Both the position numbers and the translations under genes were made by a program. A stretch of DNA of 64,000 nt. Origin: Neolewinella xylanilytica (GTDB lineage Bacteria > Bacteroidota > Bacteroidia > Chitinophagales > Saprospiraceae). Where the stretch lies: contig NZ_PTJC01000006.1 of NCBI RefSeq assembly GCF_002934605.1, positions 1,426,001 to 1,490,000 on the forward strand. The letters run 5' to 3'. Shown in pieces: positions 16,912-25,602 of the stretch; positions within the stretch are counted from its first letter, which is position 1; each line of letters opens with the position of its first letter. The notes under the pieces were generated by a model. That model saw only the letters and a program-made list of their open reading frames with translations, was not told the DNA's origin and searched no databases.

Positions 16912-17010
16912 CCTTAACGAATCACTCCCTCACTGATTAAGTCCTTCAGTCCCTCAATAATTCAGTCCTTCAGTCCCTCAAAATTCAGTCCTTCAGTCCC
17001 TCAATAATTC
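16912..17010 (-). repeat. Tandem ~27-bp repeat (TTCAGTCCTTCAGTCCCTCA)
   Basis: Three or more copies of ATTCAGTCCTTCAGTCCCTC followed by AATA or AAA, directly abutting the epimerase 3' end. On the minus strand, the sense of the epimerase, it reads TGAATTATTGAGGGACTGAA and so carries many TGA triplets. The first TGA is the epimerase stop. Confidence 0.8.
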
Positions 17011-18043
17011 ACACCTTGCCCTTCTGCGCCTCCAGCACTCGCCGCATCCCCTCCCGCACCGAGATCTTCGCCCGCCACCCCATTTCATGCACCTTATCCA
17101 TATTGGAGTAGCGACTGAAGACGCCGACGGGCTTGTCGAGCAGCTGCTCGATCTCCGGGTCGTAACCCTCGATGGCGCACATGGTTTTGATGATGTCGAT
17201 GAAGGAGAGGAGTTCTCCGCGGCCGATGTTGATGGCGGAGCCGTCGGTGACGCGATCCATGGCCCAGAAGATGCAGTCGAGGACGTCATCGATGTGGACG
17301 AAGTCGCGGCCCTGTTTGCCGGTGCCCCATACCTCCACGGGGTCCTCGCGATTGGCGATGCGATTCGCGATGGCGGGGATGGGGTAGGTGAGGTCCTGGT
17401 CTTCCCCGTAGCCGGAAAACGGACGGATGCAGGTCACGCTGAGGTGGTAGTGCTCGGCGGCCGTCTTGGCCAGAAACTCACCGGTGAGCTTGGACCAGCC
17501 GTAGGTCATGTCCGGCTCGCCCATTTTCTTGAAGTTGATGTCCGACTCGGCCAGGGCGATGGCGTCGCCTTCCGTTTGCAAATCGATCGGGTAGGCCGCG
17601 CTGCTGGAAGGGTACAGCGTCCGGTCGGGCTTGTGCCGGGTAATCCAGTAGAAGAACTCCGCGTCGATGCTCAAATCCAGGGCCACCTTCATCGGGTCTC
17701 CCTCGATGGTGGAGCGCCCGCCTACGATGGCCGCGAAGTGGAACACGTCGCTGAAGCGCTCGAAGTCGGGGGCGTAAGTCTTGCGGATATAATTCTCGTC
17801 GTCGATGATGTCGCGGAGGAACTTGCGGAAATCCTGGTGCAGAAACAGGAGCCGCTCGTCGGGACCAAAGACTTCCAGGTCGCCGTCCTTCCGGACCACC
17901 TCCGTGTCCAGCCAGGTCGAAGGGTGGGTGCCTACGCTGAGGTTGTCGACGAAGATGATCTTGTCCTGGGTGGTCTGGTAGAGTCGCTTGACCATGTTGC
18001 GTCCTACGAAACCGCAGCCGCCGGATACTAGGTGGAAGTGCAT
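17009..18043 (-). CDS. NAD-dependent epimerase/dehydratase (extended SDR)
   Basis: A 344-residue extended short-chain dehydrogenase/reductase. The NAD-binding GGCGFVG lies at residues 8-14. The catalytic set is seen in YPSSSAAYP (Ser) and TYGWSKLTGE (Tyr-x3-Lys). The C-terminal part has RPFSGYGEDQ, DFVHIDDV and AINIGRGE, typical of nucleotide-sugar epimerases. Likely substrate is an NDP-sugar for surface polysaccharide, in line with the nearby glycosyltransferase; the specific sugar cannot be told. Repeat blocks lie on both sides. Confidence 0.9.
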   Translation of the reverse strand: MHFHLVSGGCGFVGRNMVKRLYQTTQDKIIFVDNLSVGTHPSTWLDTEVVRKDGDLEVFGPDERLLFLHQDFRKFLRDIIDDENYIRKTYAPDFERFSDVFHFAAIVGGRSTIEGDPMKVALDLSIDAEFFYWITRHKPDRTLYPSSSAAYPIDLQTEGDAIALAESDINFKKMGEPDMTYGWSKLTGEFLAKTAAEHYHLSVTCIRPFSGYGEDQDLTYPIPAIANRIANREDPVEVWGTGKQGRDFVHIDDVLDCIFWAMDRVTDGSAINIGRGELLSFIDIIKTMCAIEGYDPEIEQLLDKPVGVFSRYSNMDKVHEMGWRAKISVREGMRRVLEAQKGKV

Positions 18044-18232
18044 TAGTTCTTTAGTCTTTTAGTGGCCTACGGCCTTTAGTCGCGCTTCGCGCGGTTAGTC
18101 TTTTAGTGGCCTGCGGCCTTTAGTCGTGCTTCGCGCGGTTAGTCTTTTAGTGGCCTGCGGCCTTTAGTCGCGCTTCGCGCGGTTAGTCTTTTAGTAGCCT
18201 GCGGCTGTTGGTCGCAATTCACCGCGGTTAGT
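18044..18232. repeat. 44-bp tandem repeat, 4 copies
   Basis: Units begin with AGTCTTTTAGT at 18053, 18097, 18141 and 18185, exactly 44 bp apart. Each holds two small palindromes, GGCCTGCGGCC and CGCGCTTCGCGCG, so each can form two hairpins. The last copy is diverged. TAG triplets lie on the + strand, opposite to the flanking genes. The following 100 bases to 18337 hold no gene. Confidence 0.92.
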
Positions 18233-18337
18233 GGGCTGTTGCCGGTAGGTTATCAGTGCGCGAGGTTATTGGGAATATGCAAATAATAGTCCTTTCACCC
18301 ACCGAACCCCTATTCAGTCATTCGCTAATTCACTAAC

Positions 18338-19861
18338 TCACAAATTGAAAGAGATTCCCTGCGCCAGGGGTAAATCCCTACCGTAATTGATCGTACTCGT
18401 CTGCCGGCGCATGTAGACCTTCCAGGCATCCGAGCCGGATTCGCGGCCGCCGCCGGTTTCTTTTTCGCCGCCGAAGGCACCGCCAATCTCCGCGCCGCTG
18501 GTGCCGATGTTAACGTTGGCGATGCCGCAGTCGCTACCGGTGGCGCTTAGGAAGCGCTCGCTTTCCCGCAGGTCGGCGGTCATGATGGCGGAGGAGAGTC
18601 CCTGGGGTACGCTGTTCTGGATTTCGATGGCCTCGTCGAGGTAGCTGTACTTCATCAGGTAGAGGATTGGGGCGAAGGTTTCCTGGCGGGCCATCGGGCT
18701 GTCGGGGGTGACCTCGGCGATACAGGGGCGGACGTAGCAATTGCTGCCGAGCCCGTCCAGTTTGCCGCCTTCCACGACCATGGTTCCGCCTTCCGCTTTG
18801 ATCCCTTCGATGGCTTGGAGGTAGGTTTCCACGGCGGCTTCGTCGATCAGGGGGCCGACGTGGTTGGTTTCGTCCAGTGGATCGCCGATCCGAAGCTGGC
18901 CGTAGGCGGCAGCGAGTTTATCCCGTACCTCCTCGTAGCGATCTTCGTGGACGATAAGCCGGCGGGTGCTGGTACACCGCTGTCCGCAGGTGCCGACCGC
19001 GCCGAAGAGGGCACCGGTGAGGACCAGGTCCATATCGGCGGAGGGGGTAATGATGATGGCGTTGTTGCCGCCGAGCTCGAGGAGGGATTTGCCGAGGCGG
19101 GCCGCCACCGTTTGGGCGACCGCTTTACCCATACGCGTCGATCCCGTGGCCGAGATCAGCGGTACGCGGGTATCCCTGGTAAGCAGTTGGCCCACCGTAT
19201 AGTCTCCGTTAACCAGGCTGCTGATCCCTTCGGGCAGTTCGTTAGCGGCGGCCACCTTCGCCCAGATGTTCTGGCAGGCGACACCGCAAAGCGGGGATTT
19301 TTCACTTGGCTTCCAGACCACCACGTCGCCGCAAACCAGGGCAATCATGGCGTTCCAGCTCCAGACGGCCACCGGGAAGTTGAAAGCGGAAATCACCCCT
19401 ACGATACCTAGGGGGTGATATTGTTCGTACATCCGATGCATGGGGCGCTCGGAATGCATTGTCAGTCCGTGGAGTTGCCGGCTGAGGCCGACGGCGAAGT
19501 CACAGATATCGATCATTTCCTGGACTTCGCCCCAGCCTTCCTGCAGGCTTTTACCCATTTCGTAGCTGACCAATCGCCCGAGGGCGTCTTTGTGCTTCCG
19601 CAGGGCTTCGCCGTACTGTCGTACGATTTCTCCGCGCCGGGGCGCAGGAACGGTACGCCAGTAAAGGAAGGCGTCACTGGCTTGCGCGATTACGTCCTCG
19701 TACTGACCGGGGGTGGTGCTACTCACCCGACCGATGAGGGCGCCGTCAACCGGCGAGGTGCTCTTCACGTGGTCGTCCGGGTTGTGCATGCCGCGTTGGC
19801 CGGTACTCGTGCCGTCGTTGTCGTCGGCCAGGCCGAGCTCGTTCAGGAAGTCTTTATTCAT
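18338..19861 (-). CDS. Aldehyde dehydrogenase, ALDH7-like (aminoadipate-semialdehyde type)
   Basis: The ATG at 19861 gives 507 residues (MNKDFLNELGLADD); the longer frame upstream is unlike the family. Catalytic residues are all visible: Asn161 in SAFNFPVAVW, Glu262 in LLELGGNN, and the nucleophile Cys296 in GQRCTSTRR. NAD-binding features are VVWKPSEKSPL and ATGSTRMG. The GQRCTSTRR and FGGEKETGGGRESGSDAWK segments are typical of the ALDH7/AmaB group, which oxidises alpha-aminoadipate semialdehyde or related aldehydes in lysine degradation. No other lysine-catabolic gene is close. The gene ends AAT TTG TGA inside a stop-rich repeat-like stretch. Confidence 0.93.
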   Translation of the reverse strand: MNKDFLNELGLADDNDGTSTGQRGMHNPDDHVKSTSPVDGALIGRVSSTTPGQYEDVIAQASDAFLYWRTVPAPRRGEIVRQYGEALRKHKDALGRLVSYEMGKSLQEGWGEVQEMIDICDFAVGLSRQLHGLTMHSERPMHRMYEQYHPLGIVGVISAFNFPVAVWSWNAMIALVCGDVVVWKPSEKSPLCGVACQNIWAKVAAANELPEGISSLVNGDYTVGQLLTRDTRVPLISATGSTRMGKAVAQTVAARLGKSLLELGGNNAIIITPSADMDLVLTGALFGAVGTCGQRCTSTRRLIVHEDRYEEVRDKLAAAYGQLRIGDPLDETNHVGPLIDEAAVETYLQAIEGIKAEGGTMVVEGGKLDGLGSNCYVRPCIAEVTPDSPMARQETFAPILYLMKYSYLDEAIEIQNSVPQGLSSAIMTADLRESERFLSATGSDCGIANVNIGTSGAEIGGAFGGEKETGGGRESGSDAWKVYMRRQTSTINYGRDLPLAQGISFNL

Positions 19862-20051
19862 GATCGTGGTGATTAGGGAATGCAAAGGTAGTAAGGCCAG
19901 GGGGGACTTATCCAGGGTGCAAAAACCGATGCTGGCGACAAATATTTTGCCGATTGCTTTTTCATGCGCGGTGAGCTGCTTACATTTGCGTCGCTTTAGC
20001 AACTACGGCACGGCAACTTACTGAGTTGTTGCGTCGTTGACCAAGATACCC

Positions 20052-20141
20052 GGAGACGTGGGTGAGTGGCTGAAACCACCAGTTTGCTAAATTGGCGTAC
20101 GTGCAAGCGTACCGCGGGTTCGAATCCCGCCGTCTCCGCCA
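20052..20141 (+). tRNA. tRNA-Ser (GCT anticodon)
   Basis: Acceptor stem GGAGACG pairs with CGTCTCC, followed by discriminator G and an encoded CCA. The anticodon arm CCAGT-TTGCTAA-ATTGG gives anticodon GCT, reading AGC/AGT codons. A long variable arm (GTACGTGCAAGCGTAC) confirms a class II tRNA. The T arm holds GGTTCGAATCC. Confidence 0.97.
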
Positions 20142-20219
20142 CGGGGCATAGCGCAGTCCGGTTAGCGTGCCTGCTTTGGGAGCAGGAGGCCCCAGGTTCG
20201 AATCCTGGTGCCCCGACCA
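20142..20219 (+). tRNA. tRNA-Pro (TGG anticodon)
   Basis: It begins at the base directly after the CCA of tRNA-Ser. Acceptor CGGGGCA pairs with TGCCCCG, discriminator A and encoded CCA follow. The anticodon arm CCTGC-TTTGGGA-GCAGG gives anticodon TGG. The T arm is CCAGGTTCGAATCCTGG. Confidence 0.97.
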
Positions 20220-20228
20220 GGAAACCGA

Positions 20229-20262
20229 AAGGGACGATCGCCACGGCGATCGTCCCTTTTTT
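20229..20262 (+). terminator. Strong intrinsic terminator after the tRNA pair
   Basis: GGGACGATCGCC (20231-20242) pairs with GGCGATCGTCCC (20245-20256), followed by six T. It ends at the last base of the convergent GT2 gene, whose stop lies in the T-run. Confidence 0.9.
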
Positions 20263-23200
20263 ATTGCGGTAAGAGGCTCGTCCTTACCTCCCTGGAGTGC
20301 ACGCCGTCACTTACGGTCAGCCGTAGCTCGTACCGAAGATGGTCGTGCGGAAAATCCAGCGTGATTTCCGTTCCTTGCCCCAGTATTTGCAGGAGCACCG
20401 GATTGCCGTAGGCGTCTTTGCGGAATATGCTCCATTCCAGTTCCAGGCCGGAGGGCGCAGCCGAGGGATGAACCCACTGATCCTCCTTCCTTCCAACGGC
20501 CCGGAAGGTAACGGCCTGCCCCGGATCAGGTACCCAGGCCTGGGGCAGGATGCGGAAGGTTGGCAGGGTGTTGGTTTCCTGCGCCCCGCCGCCCATTTCC
20601 CTCCAGTCACGGAAGGCTTGTGTTCTGCGTCCGTGGAAGTCGGTAAGCCCGTCGAAGGTGACGGTATGGGTGCGCCAGGCGTGTTGCCAATTGGCCAGGA
20701 CGAGGTAGTTGCCCCAAACCGATCGGGGCAGGGCATTGAGTTCGTGTACCTCGATGTCGGCTAGTACCAGGCGGTTGCCGTAGGCCGTTAGCAGCTCCTC
20801 CACTCCTCTAGCATCGAAGAAGCGTCCGATTCGCAACCCGATCCCATCGGCCTGTCCGGCGAGCAGCGGGTAGGCTTCCATAAGCTCCCGTAGTTCCGGC
20901 CGATAGTCCAGCGCATGGTAAACGGGATGAACGGGGTCTTCCCGTTTAATCGATTCGGTCAGCCGGTTCACCCATCGGTAATAGGCCTGGCGCTGTGCTG
21001 CCAATTCGGGTTGGGAAAAGTGGTTGCTTAGTTGCGCCAGTACATCGTTGCCCAGGTTCCAGTGCAGGATCACCTTTCGGTCTTTATGGTCGGCTACCTG
21101 CTCGAGTATCGAAGCTTCCACTTCCCGGAGCCGGAGGCTGTCCGACAGGAAATCGATGTCGTCGTCAATCCAAAAACCGTAGATGACCCCCAGGCCGAAT
21201 GCTTCCGCCAGCCCGAGCAGGTTGCGGGCGTAAATGCCGGGTTCGGTGATGCGGACGGTATTGATGCCGACCTCCCGCATCCCCCGGTAGTCTTCCACAA
21301 TGTTCTTACGGGCCGGAATGTATTCCGAGGAGATCCATCCGCTGCCCTTCGAATAGCCGACACCCACGATCTTTCCCTCCGGAAGTTCGCGTCGGTCGGT
21401 TCCCGATGCTTGTACCGCCGGTGTGTCGCCCAGCGGATAACCCGGGTGAAACAGGTAGGTGGCATTGCCGGTCCAATCCAGGTAACCCGTGGATCCAGGC
21501 CCGGCGGAGGCGGGTTGATTGGCGTCGAACGCGCTTTCGAAAGCGACCACGGCGCGTACCTCGGGGCAGTCGGCGGCGATGTATTCCGCGGCCTGGGTCA
21601 CCCAGCTAGCCTTGGTCCGGCGGTCGCCCAACGACCCGAATTCCGCTAACAGGACCTCCTTGTTCGTGAGAGCCCTGAGCGAATCCCGAAAGGGCTGGTA
21701 CAATTCGGCGAAGGTTTGCTCCGGTATGTCCGCATACGCCGGACCGTAATTCAATGCGGTGATGCCCAGGAAATCCACGTAGCGGTCACCCGGATAGGAC
21801 GCACGCATGTTTTCTGCCCGCCAGGGGTTGTATACCCAGCGGACGTTCGTGACGCCTTCGCGGCGGAACACCTCCCATACGTGACGCCATGCGGCCTGGT
21901 AATTGCCGGGCGTATTGCCGCCCGCCTCGGACCACGGGTAATCGGGGTTATCGAATTCGTGGGCGAAACGGAGGTAGACGGTGCGATCCATGGCGCGGAT
22001 CTGCCGCGCCACCTCAACAACGTAATCGTCGTACAATCCGCTGGCGATGTAGTACAGACCTCGCCGTTCGTTCTTGGCCTCGTCCACCGTATCCGAGGCG
22101 GGAAAGTGACTGACCCAGGGCTCCCAGGTGATCATGGCGTCCGCCCCGAGGGAGTCGATTCCAGCCAGGTGTTCGCCTAGTCGGTCGACGTCCAATTGCC
22201 CGCTCCAGGCTACGAAGCTGGAGATGATTTCCGGGTGGTAGCCATAGCGCCGCTTTCTCTCGGCGACGGAGGCGAGGTCGGTCATCCCCTGGGCTTGGGT
22301 CGGCAGAAACAGTCCGAGTTGGGTAGTTGGCGTCATGCTGTCGGGGTCGATCGGCTCGATGGTTTCCAGCGTCTGCCGTTCGTACCGATCCGTTGAGTAA
22401 AAAGCGGTTAGGCAAACGAGCACGAGGAGCACCGGTGCCAGGGCACGCACCGTTACCGTCATCGCGTCGAGGGCTCCGAGGAGTTGTGCTTTACCGTGAC
22501 GGCCTATCGTGCGTATGATTTTGGGGAAGCGTTTACGGAAGGTCCGGAATCGGTTGGTCGTACCGAAGGCCAGGTAGACGCTGAAGAACATGAATCCCGC
22601 ATTCAGCACCGCGAACCCGGCCATGATGATGGAAAAGGGGGTCCAATCGCGTTGCAATCCGTAAACGACGGCCGCTAAGGATAGGAAGGCGACGATCAGG
22701 TTGGGAATGAGGAGCGAGATATGGGTCGTGCTTTCGTCGTCCTTCGGCGTAGGCAGGTAGGGCACTTTCTTGTCAAAGAGGGTATAGACGAAGCCCAGTG
22801 TAAACACCCACCAACCGATAATCTCCAGCACGCCCCCTACGATGTGGAAGCCGCGCTCGTCGTCGGATATGAGCCATTTCTGGATGTAAAAGCGCAGAAC
22901 GAAGGAGCTGAAAACCACCGGGAGAATGATCAGCAGAAAGAAGCCGAAATGCCCGGTCCAGGGAACATCGGATAGTAACAGGGACAGGATCGGAATGAGA
23001 AATCCCACCAGGTAGGCCAGCCCGGCGAGGTAGTGGATGGGAATCAGGAAGTAATGCAGCCGCTGCCGCCAGGTGATCCGGGAGAATATCTTCGGATACA
23101 CCTTGAATAAGAGGTCGAAGGTGCCGCGCGACCACTTGATCTGCTGTTTGAAGTAAGCGGTGAGCGTGGACGGTACCAATCCCTTCGCCAGGATGCGGGG

Positions 23201-24031
23201 CACGTAGACCGACTTCCACCCCTCCCGGTACAGTAGCATGGCGGTATGCATATCCTCCGCCAGCCCCGGCGCGTGCCCGCCGATGCTGTCGAGGGCCGCC
23301 CGGCGGAAGGTGCAGTTGGCCCCGATCGCGTTGACCGTTCCGTAGGCATTCATGCACATCATCATCGGTCCGTAAAAGTGGAAGGTCTGCTGGGCCGATC
23401 CCTTAGCGACGATGGAGTCGAATTTGTTGTAATACGCCTGCACGGTTTGCACAAAGCCGATCTCCGGATTTTCGAAGTGGGGCACGATGTAGTCCAGAAA
23501 ATCAGGGGCAGGGATATGGTCCGGGTCGAGGATCAGACAAATCTCCCCGGTGGCCTGTCGGAGTGCGTTGTTGATGTTGCCGGCCTTGGCGTTTACGCGA
23601 ACTTGTCGGGTGACATGAATAACGCCGAGCCGTTGGCAAACCCTCTTTAGGTAGTCGTCGTCGGCCTCGTCGCACAGGTATGTGGTATGGGGGTACCGAA
23701 TCCGTTGGATCGCTTCGAGTGTATTGACCACCATGGCGTAGGGTTCCCCCGGATAGTAAGTGGTCAGCACGTCAACGGTAAACGTCTTCGTAGCCAGCGG
23801 CGTAGGCGGTACCCGTATGCTCAGGTAGTAATACCATAGCGACAGATCCCGGACTAAGCCGTAAACCAACACGGCGCAGAGTAGGCCGTACAGGAGAGGG
23901 TGGCCGATAAATTCCGAGCGGAAAAAATGGTAGCAAAAATTGACGATGCTGAGTAATCCGACCGTAACTAGTAGGCGGATGACCAGCTGTTCGTACTTGC
24001 TAGGGGACCGTAAGACCGGTTCATTTAGCAT
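20261..24031 (-). CDS. GT2 cellulose-synthase-like transferase fused to GH26-like hydrolase
   Basis: A 1256-residue membrane protein. Residues 1-75 have N-terminal membrane helices. A processive GT2 domain (about 85-305) carries Asp121 (LCDEADDD), DxD at 169-171 (LILDPDH), the catalytic-base region GLAEDMH (259-260) and QQIKW (296-300), a Lys variant of the Q-x2-RW motif. Transmembrane helices cover about 325-545. An extracytoplasmic TIM barrel (about 565-865) has GH26 features: acid/base Glu692 in RFAHEFDNPDYPW and nucleophile Glu797 in LLAEFGS. A second barrel-like domain (about 885-1150) resembles the partner encoded upstream, and an Ig-like tail closes the protein. Such a design would make, thread and trim a beta-linked glucan or mannan. 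Its ATG overlaps the upstream gene by 11 bases, so translation is probably coupled. Confidence 0.88.
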   Translation of the reverse strand: MLNEPVLRSPSKYEQLVIRLLVTVGLLSIVNFCYHFFRSEFIGHPLLYGLLCAVLVYGLVRDLSLWYYYLSIRVPPTPLATKTFTVDVLTTYYPGEPYAMVVNTLEAIQRIRYPHTTYLCDEADDDYLKRVCQRLGVIHVTRQVRVNAKAGNINNALRQATGEICLILDPDHIPAPDFLDYIVPHFENPEIGFVQTVQAYYNKFDSIVAKGSAQQTFHFYGPMMMCMNAYGTVNAIGANCTFRRAALDSIGGHAPGLAEDMHTAMLLYREGWKSVYVPRILAKGLVPSTLTAYFKQQIKWSRGTFDLLFKVYPKIFSRITWRQRLHYFLIPIHYLAGLAYLVGFLIPILSLLLSDVPWTGHFGFFLLIILPVVFSSFVLRFYIQKWLISDDERGFHIVGGVLEIIGWWVFTLGFVYTLFDKKVPYLPTPKDDESTTHISLLIPNLIVAFLSLAAVVYGLQRDWTPFSIIMAGFAVLNAGFMFFSVYLAFGTTNRFRTFRKRFPKIIRTIGRHGKAQLLGALDAMTVTVRALAPVLLVLVCLTAFYSTDRYERQTLETIEPIDPDSMTPTTQLGLFLPTQAQGMTDLASVAERKRRYGYHPEIISSFVAWSGQLDVDRLGEHLAGIDSLGADAMITWEPWVSHFPASDTVDEAKNERRGLYYIASGLYDDYVVEVARQIRAMDRTVYLRFAHEFDNPDYPWSEAGGNTPGNYQAAWRHVWEVFRREGVTNVRWVYNPWRAENMRASYPGDRYVDFLGITALNYGPAYADIPEQTFAELYQPFRDSLRALTNKEVLLAEFGSLGDRRTKASWVTQAAEYIAADCPEVRAVVAFESAFDANQPASAGPGSTGYLDWTGNATYLFHPGYPLGDTPAVQASGTDRRELPEGKIVGVGYSKGSGWISSEYIPARKNIVEDYRGMREVGINTVRITEPGIYARNLLGLAEAFGLGVIYGFWIDDDIDFLSDSLRLREVEASILEQVADHKDRKVILHWNLGNDVLAQLSNHFSQPELAAQRQAYYRWVNRLTESIKREDPVHPVYHALDYRPELRELMEAYPLLAGQADGIGLRIGRFFDARGVEELLTAYGNRLVLADIEVHELNALPRSVWGNYLVLANWQHAWRTHTVTFDGLTDFHGRRTQAFRDWREMGGGAQETNTLPTFRILPQAWVPDPGQAVTFRAVGRKEDQWVHPSAAPSGLELEWSIFRKDAYGNPVLLQILGQGTEITLDFPHDHLRYELRLTVSDGVHSREVRTSLLPQ

Positions 24032-25334
24032 CTTCCATGCTTAAAACATAAAATGGAAGGTTACTAGCGGAAAAGTAACCTTCGGAGGTACGGATTTGGT
24101 AGTACACGCGGTAAGGTCCCTCCGTGTTGGGAACCCGAAAAACGGCCCCATCGACACGTTGGCGATGAAACGGCTGTCCACTACCGGCTGGGAGGGCGGG
24201 CGCATTCCCCAGCTCCTGCCAGTCCTCCTTTCGGATCTCCCAGACCACGGTGTCGACAGCATCCGGTGGCTGAAGAAAACGTACCTCGACCGTGGCCTCC
24301 GTGCCGGCCGTCAGAATATGATCTACGTCCTGGCCCCGTCCGTTCAAAAGGAGGTATTCCACGGATGGGCCGGGGAAGGAAGCATCCGTTCCCTTCCAGA
24401 CTTGACCCAGGGTGAAAGCCATTTCGCTGATCTCGCCTTCCGGTGTAAAGTAGCTGTACCAGGTAGGGGTAGCTTCCGTTTTGTGACCCCAGTAAAAGGC
24501 CATGTCCCCCATCATCCGCTCATTATCGTACAAGGGGCTTACCCATTCGGTGTACCGGGCCCGCAGCTGACGGGCTTTGGTAGCGTTAGGTGATTCGATG
24601 GGGGCGCTCCAGCTCGTTTCGGTCGCTTCCCAGGGGCCGTTGTAGGCCCATTCGGTGAGTACGAAAGGTCCCCGCCAGAGCGGCAGCATGAGCAGGAGAT
24701 CGCTCGAAAGATCCGGTAGGTTACCGAATAAGTTGAAGCTAACGAAGTCGATGTCGGGCTGCGCCCACCGGATCTTCTGGTAGCCTAGCTGGTACACGTT
24801 AAAGGTCGAGGATATCGGGTGCAGGGAATCCCTTTGCTGGATAGCGGTCACCAGTTCATTATAGGCGGTAACGTATTCCTCGCTGTAGCCACGGTTGAAG
24901 ACCTCATTGCCCAGTATCCAGTACAGCAGGGCCGGGTGGTCGTGGTGGCGCTCAACGACGGACAAAAGCTCGGGCGTAACCCGGTGAATCTGTTGGGTCG
25001 CCAGCTCGTCCGCTTTCCGGTACGCTGGTATAGGCAGGTCCGCGACGACGGCAATTCCCAGCTGATGCGCCCGGTCCAGTACCGCACCCAGGCTGTCAGG
25101 ATCGTACACCCGTACCGTATTGCCACCGTAAGCCCGCAGCAGTTCCATGCGCTGATGACCGCTGACTCCTCGGATACGAAAAGCTTCGCCATTGCGGTAC
25201 AGGGTGTATCCCAGGGAGTCGGTGTACCCAACCCGGACACCCGAAGCAGCAATTTCCCCATCCGTACTGGGTGAACAGCACCACCCGGAGAACGCCAAAA
25301 TTAAGCAGGAACAAACGCTGACGAGGTTACCCAT
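24021..25334 (-). CDS. Exported glycoside-hydrolase-like protein (GH2/GH5-type TIM barrel)
   Basis: The ATG at 25334 gives about 437 residues, starting MGNLVSVCSCLILAFSGWCC; this is a signal sequence, possibly lipoprotein type, though the SGWCC box is not canonical. The barrel starts with GYTLYRNGEAFRIRGVSGHQ and NTVRVYD, as in clan GH-A enzymes. YWILGNEVFNRGYSEEY provides the NE acid/base pair, and VLTEWAYNGPWEA a possible nucleophile Glu. A C-terminal Ig-like segment resembles the tail of the downstream synthase. The stop overlaps the start of the GT2-GH26 gene by 11 bases, implying a two-gene polysaccharide system. Specific family and substrate are uncertain. Confidence 0.82.
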   Translation of the reverse strand: MGNLVSVCSCLILAFSGWCCSPSTDGEIAASGVRVGYTDSLGYTLYRNGEAFRIRGVSGHQRMELLRAYGGNTVRVYDPDSLGAVLDRAHQLGIAVVADLPIPAYRKADELATQQIHRVTPELLSVVERHHDHPALLYWILGNEVFNRGYSEEYVTAYNELVTAIQQRDSLHPISSTFNVYQLGYQKIRWAQPDIDFVSFNLFGNLPDLSSDLLLMLPLWRGPFVLTEWAYNGPWEATETSWSAPIESPNATKARQLRARYTEWVSPLYDNERMMGDMAFYWGHKTEATPTWYSYFTPEGEISEMAFTLGQVWKGTDASFPGPSVEYLLLNGRGQDVDHILTAGTEATVEVRFLQPPDAVDTVVWEIRKEDWQELGNAPALPAGSGQPFHRQRVDGAVFRVPNTEGPYRVYYQIRTSEGYFSASNLPFYVLSMEDAK

Positions 25335-25602
25335 TCGGTTGAATTGAAGAGGGGAGCTAAGACAATCGCATACATATACGCACGAATGGATCAAATAAGT
25401 TTGACCAGGAGTAATCTGCGGACCATGCTGCCAAAGCGGCGGCGAATAAAGTGGGAAGGTGAGGGGGGGGAGAGTTCTCCAAGGTCAGTTGGATTACGAC
25501 CCTTTTGTTCGCAGCTGTGCGGGAAAAATTGATTTACAAAGCCTGCCCAGCCCACAGGAACAATTTCCTAAAACCGTAGTTAGGCTGTGAATTTCAACCC
25601 GT

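Noticed and set aside
20052-20262. tRNA pair as an integration site of a mobile element
   Set aside because: No integrase, no direct repeat of a tRNA 3' end nearby, and the flanking genes are ordinary chromosomal genes.
24021-25334. A canonical lipobox in the glycosidase-like protein
   Set aside because: The box SGWCC has Trp before the Cys, unlike the usual small residue; kept only as a possible lipoprotein.
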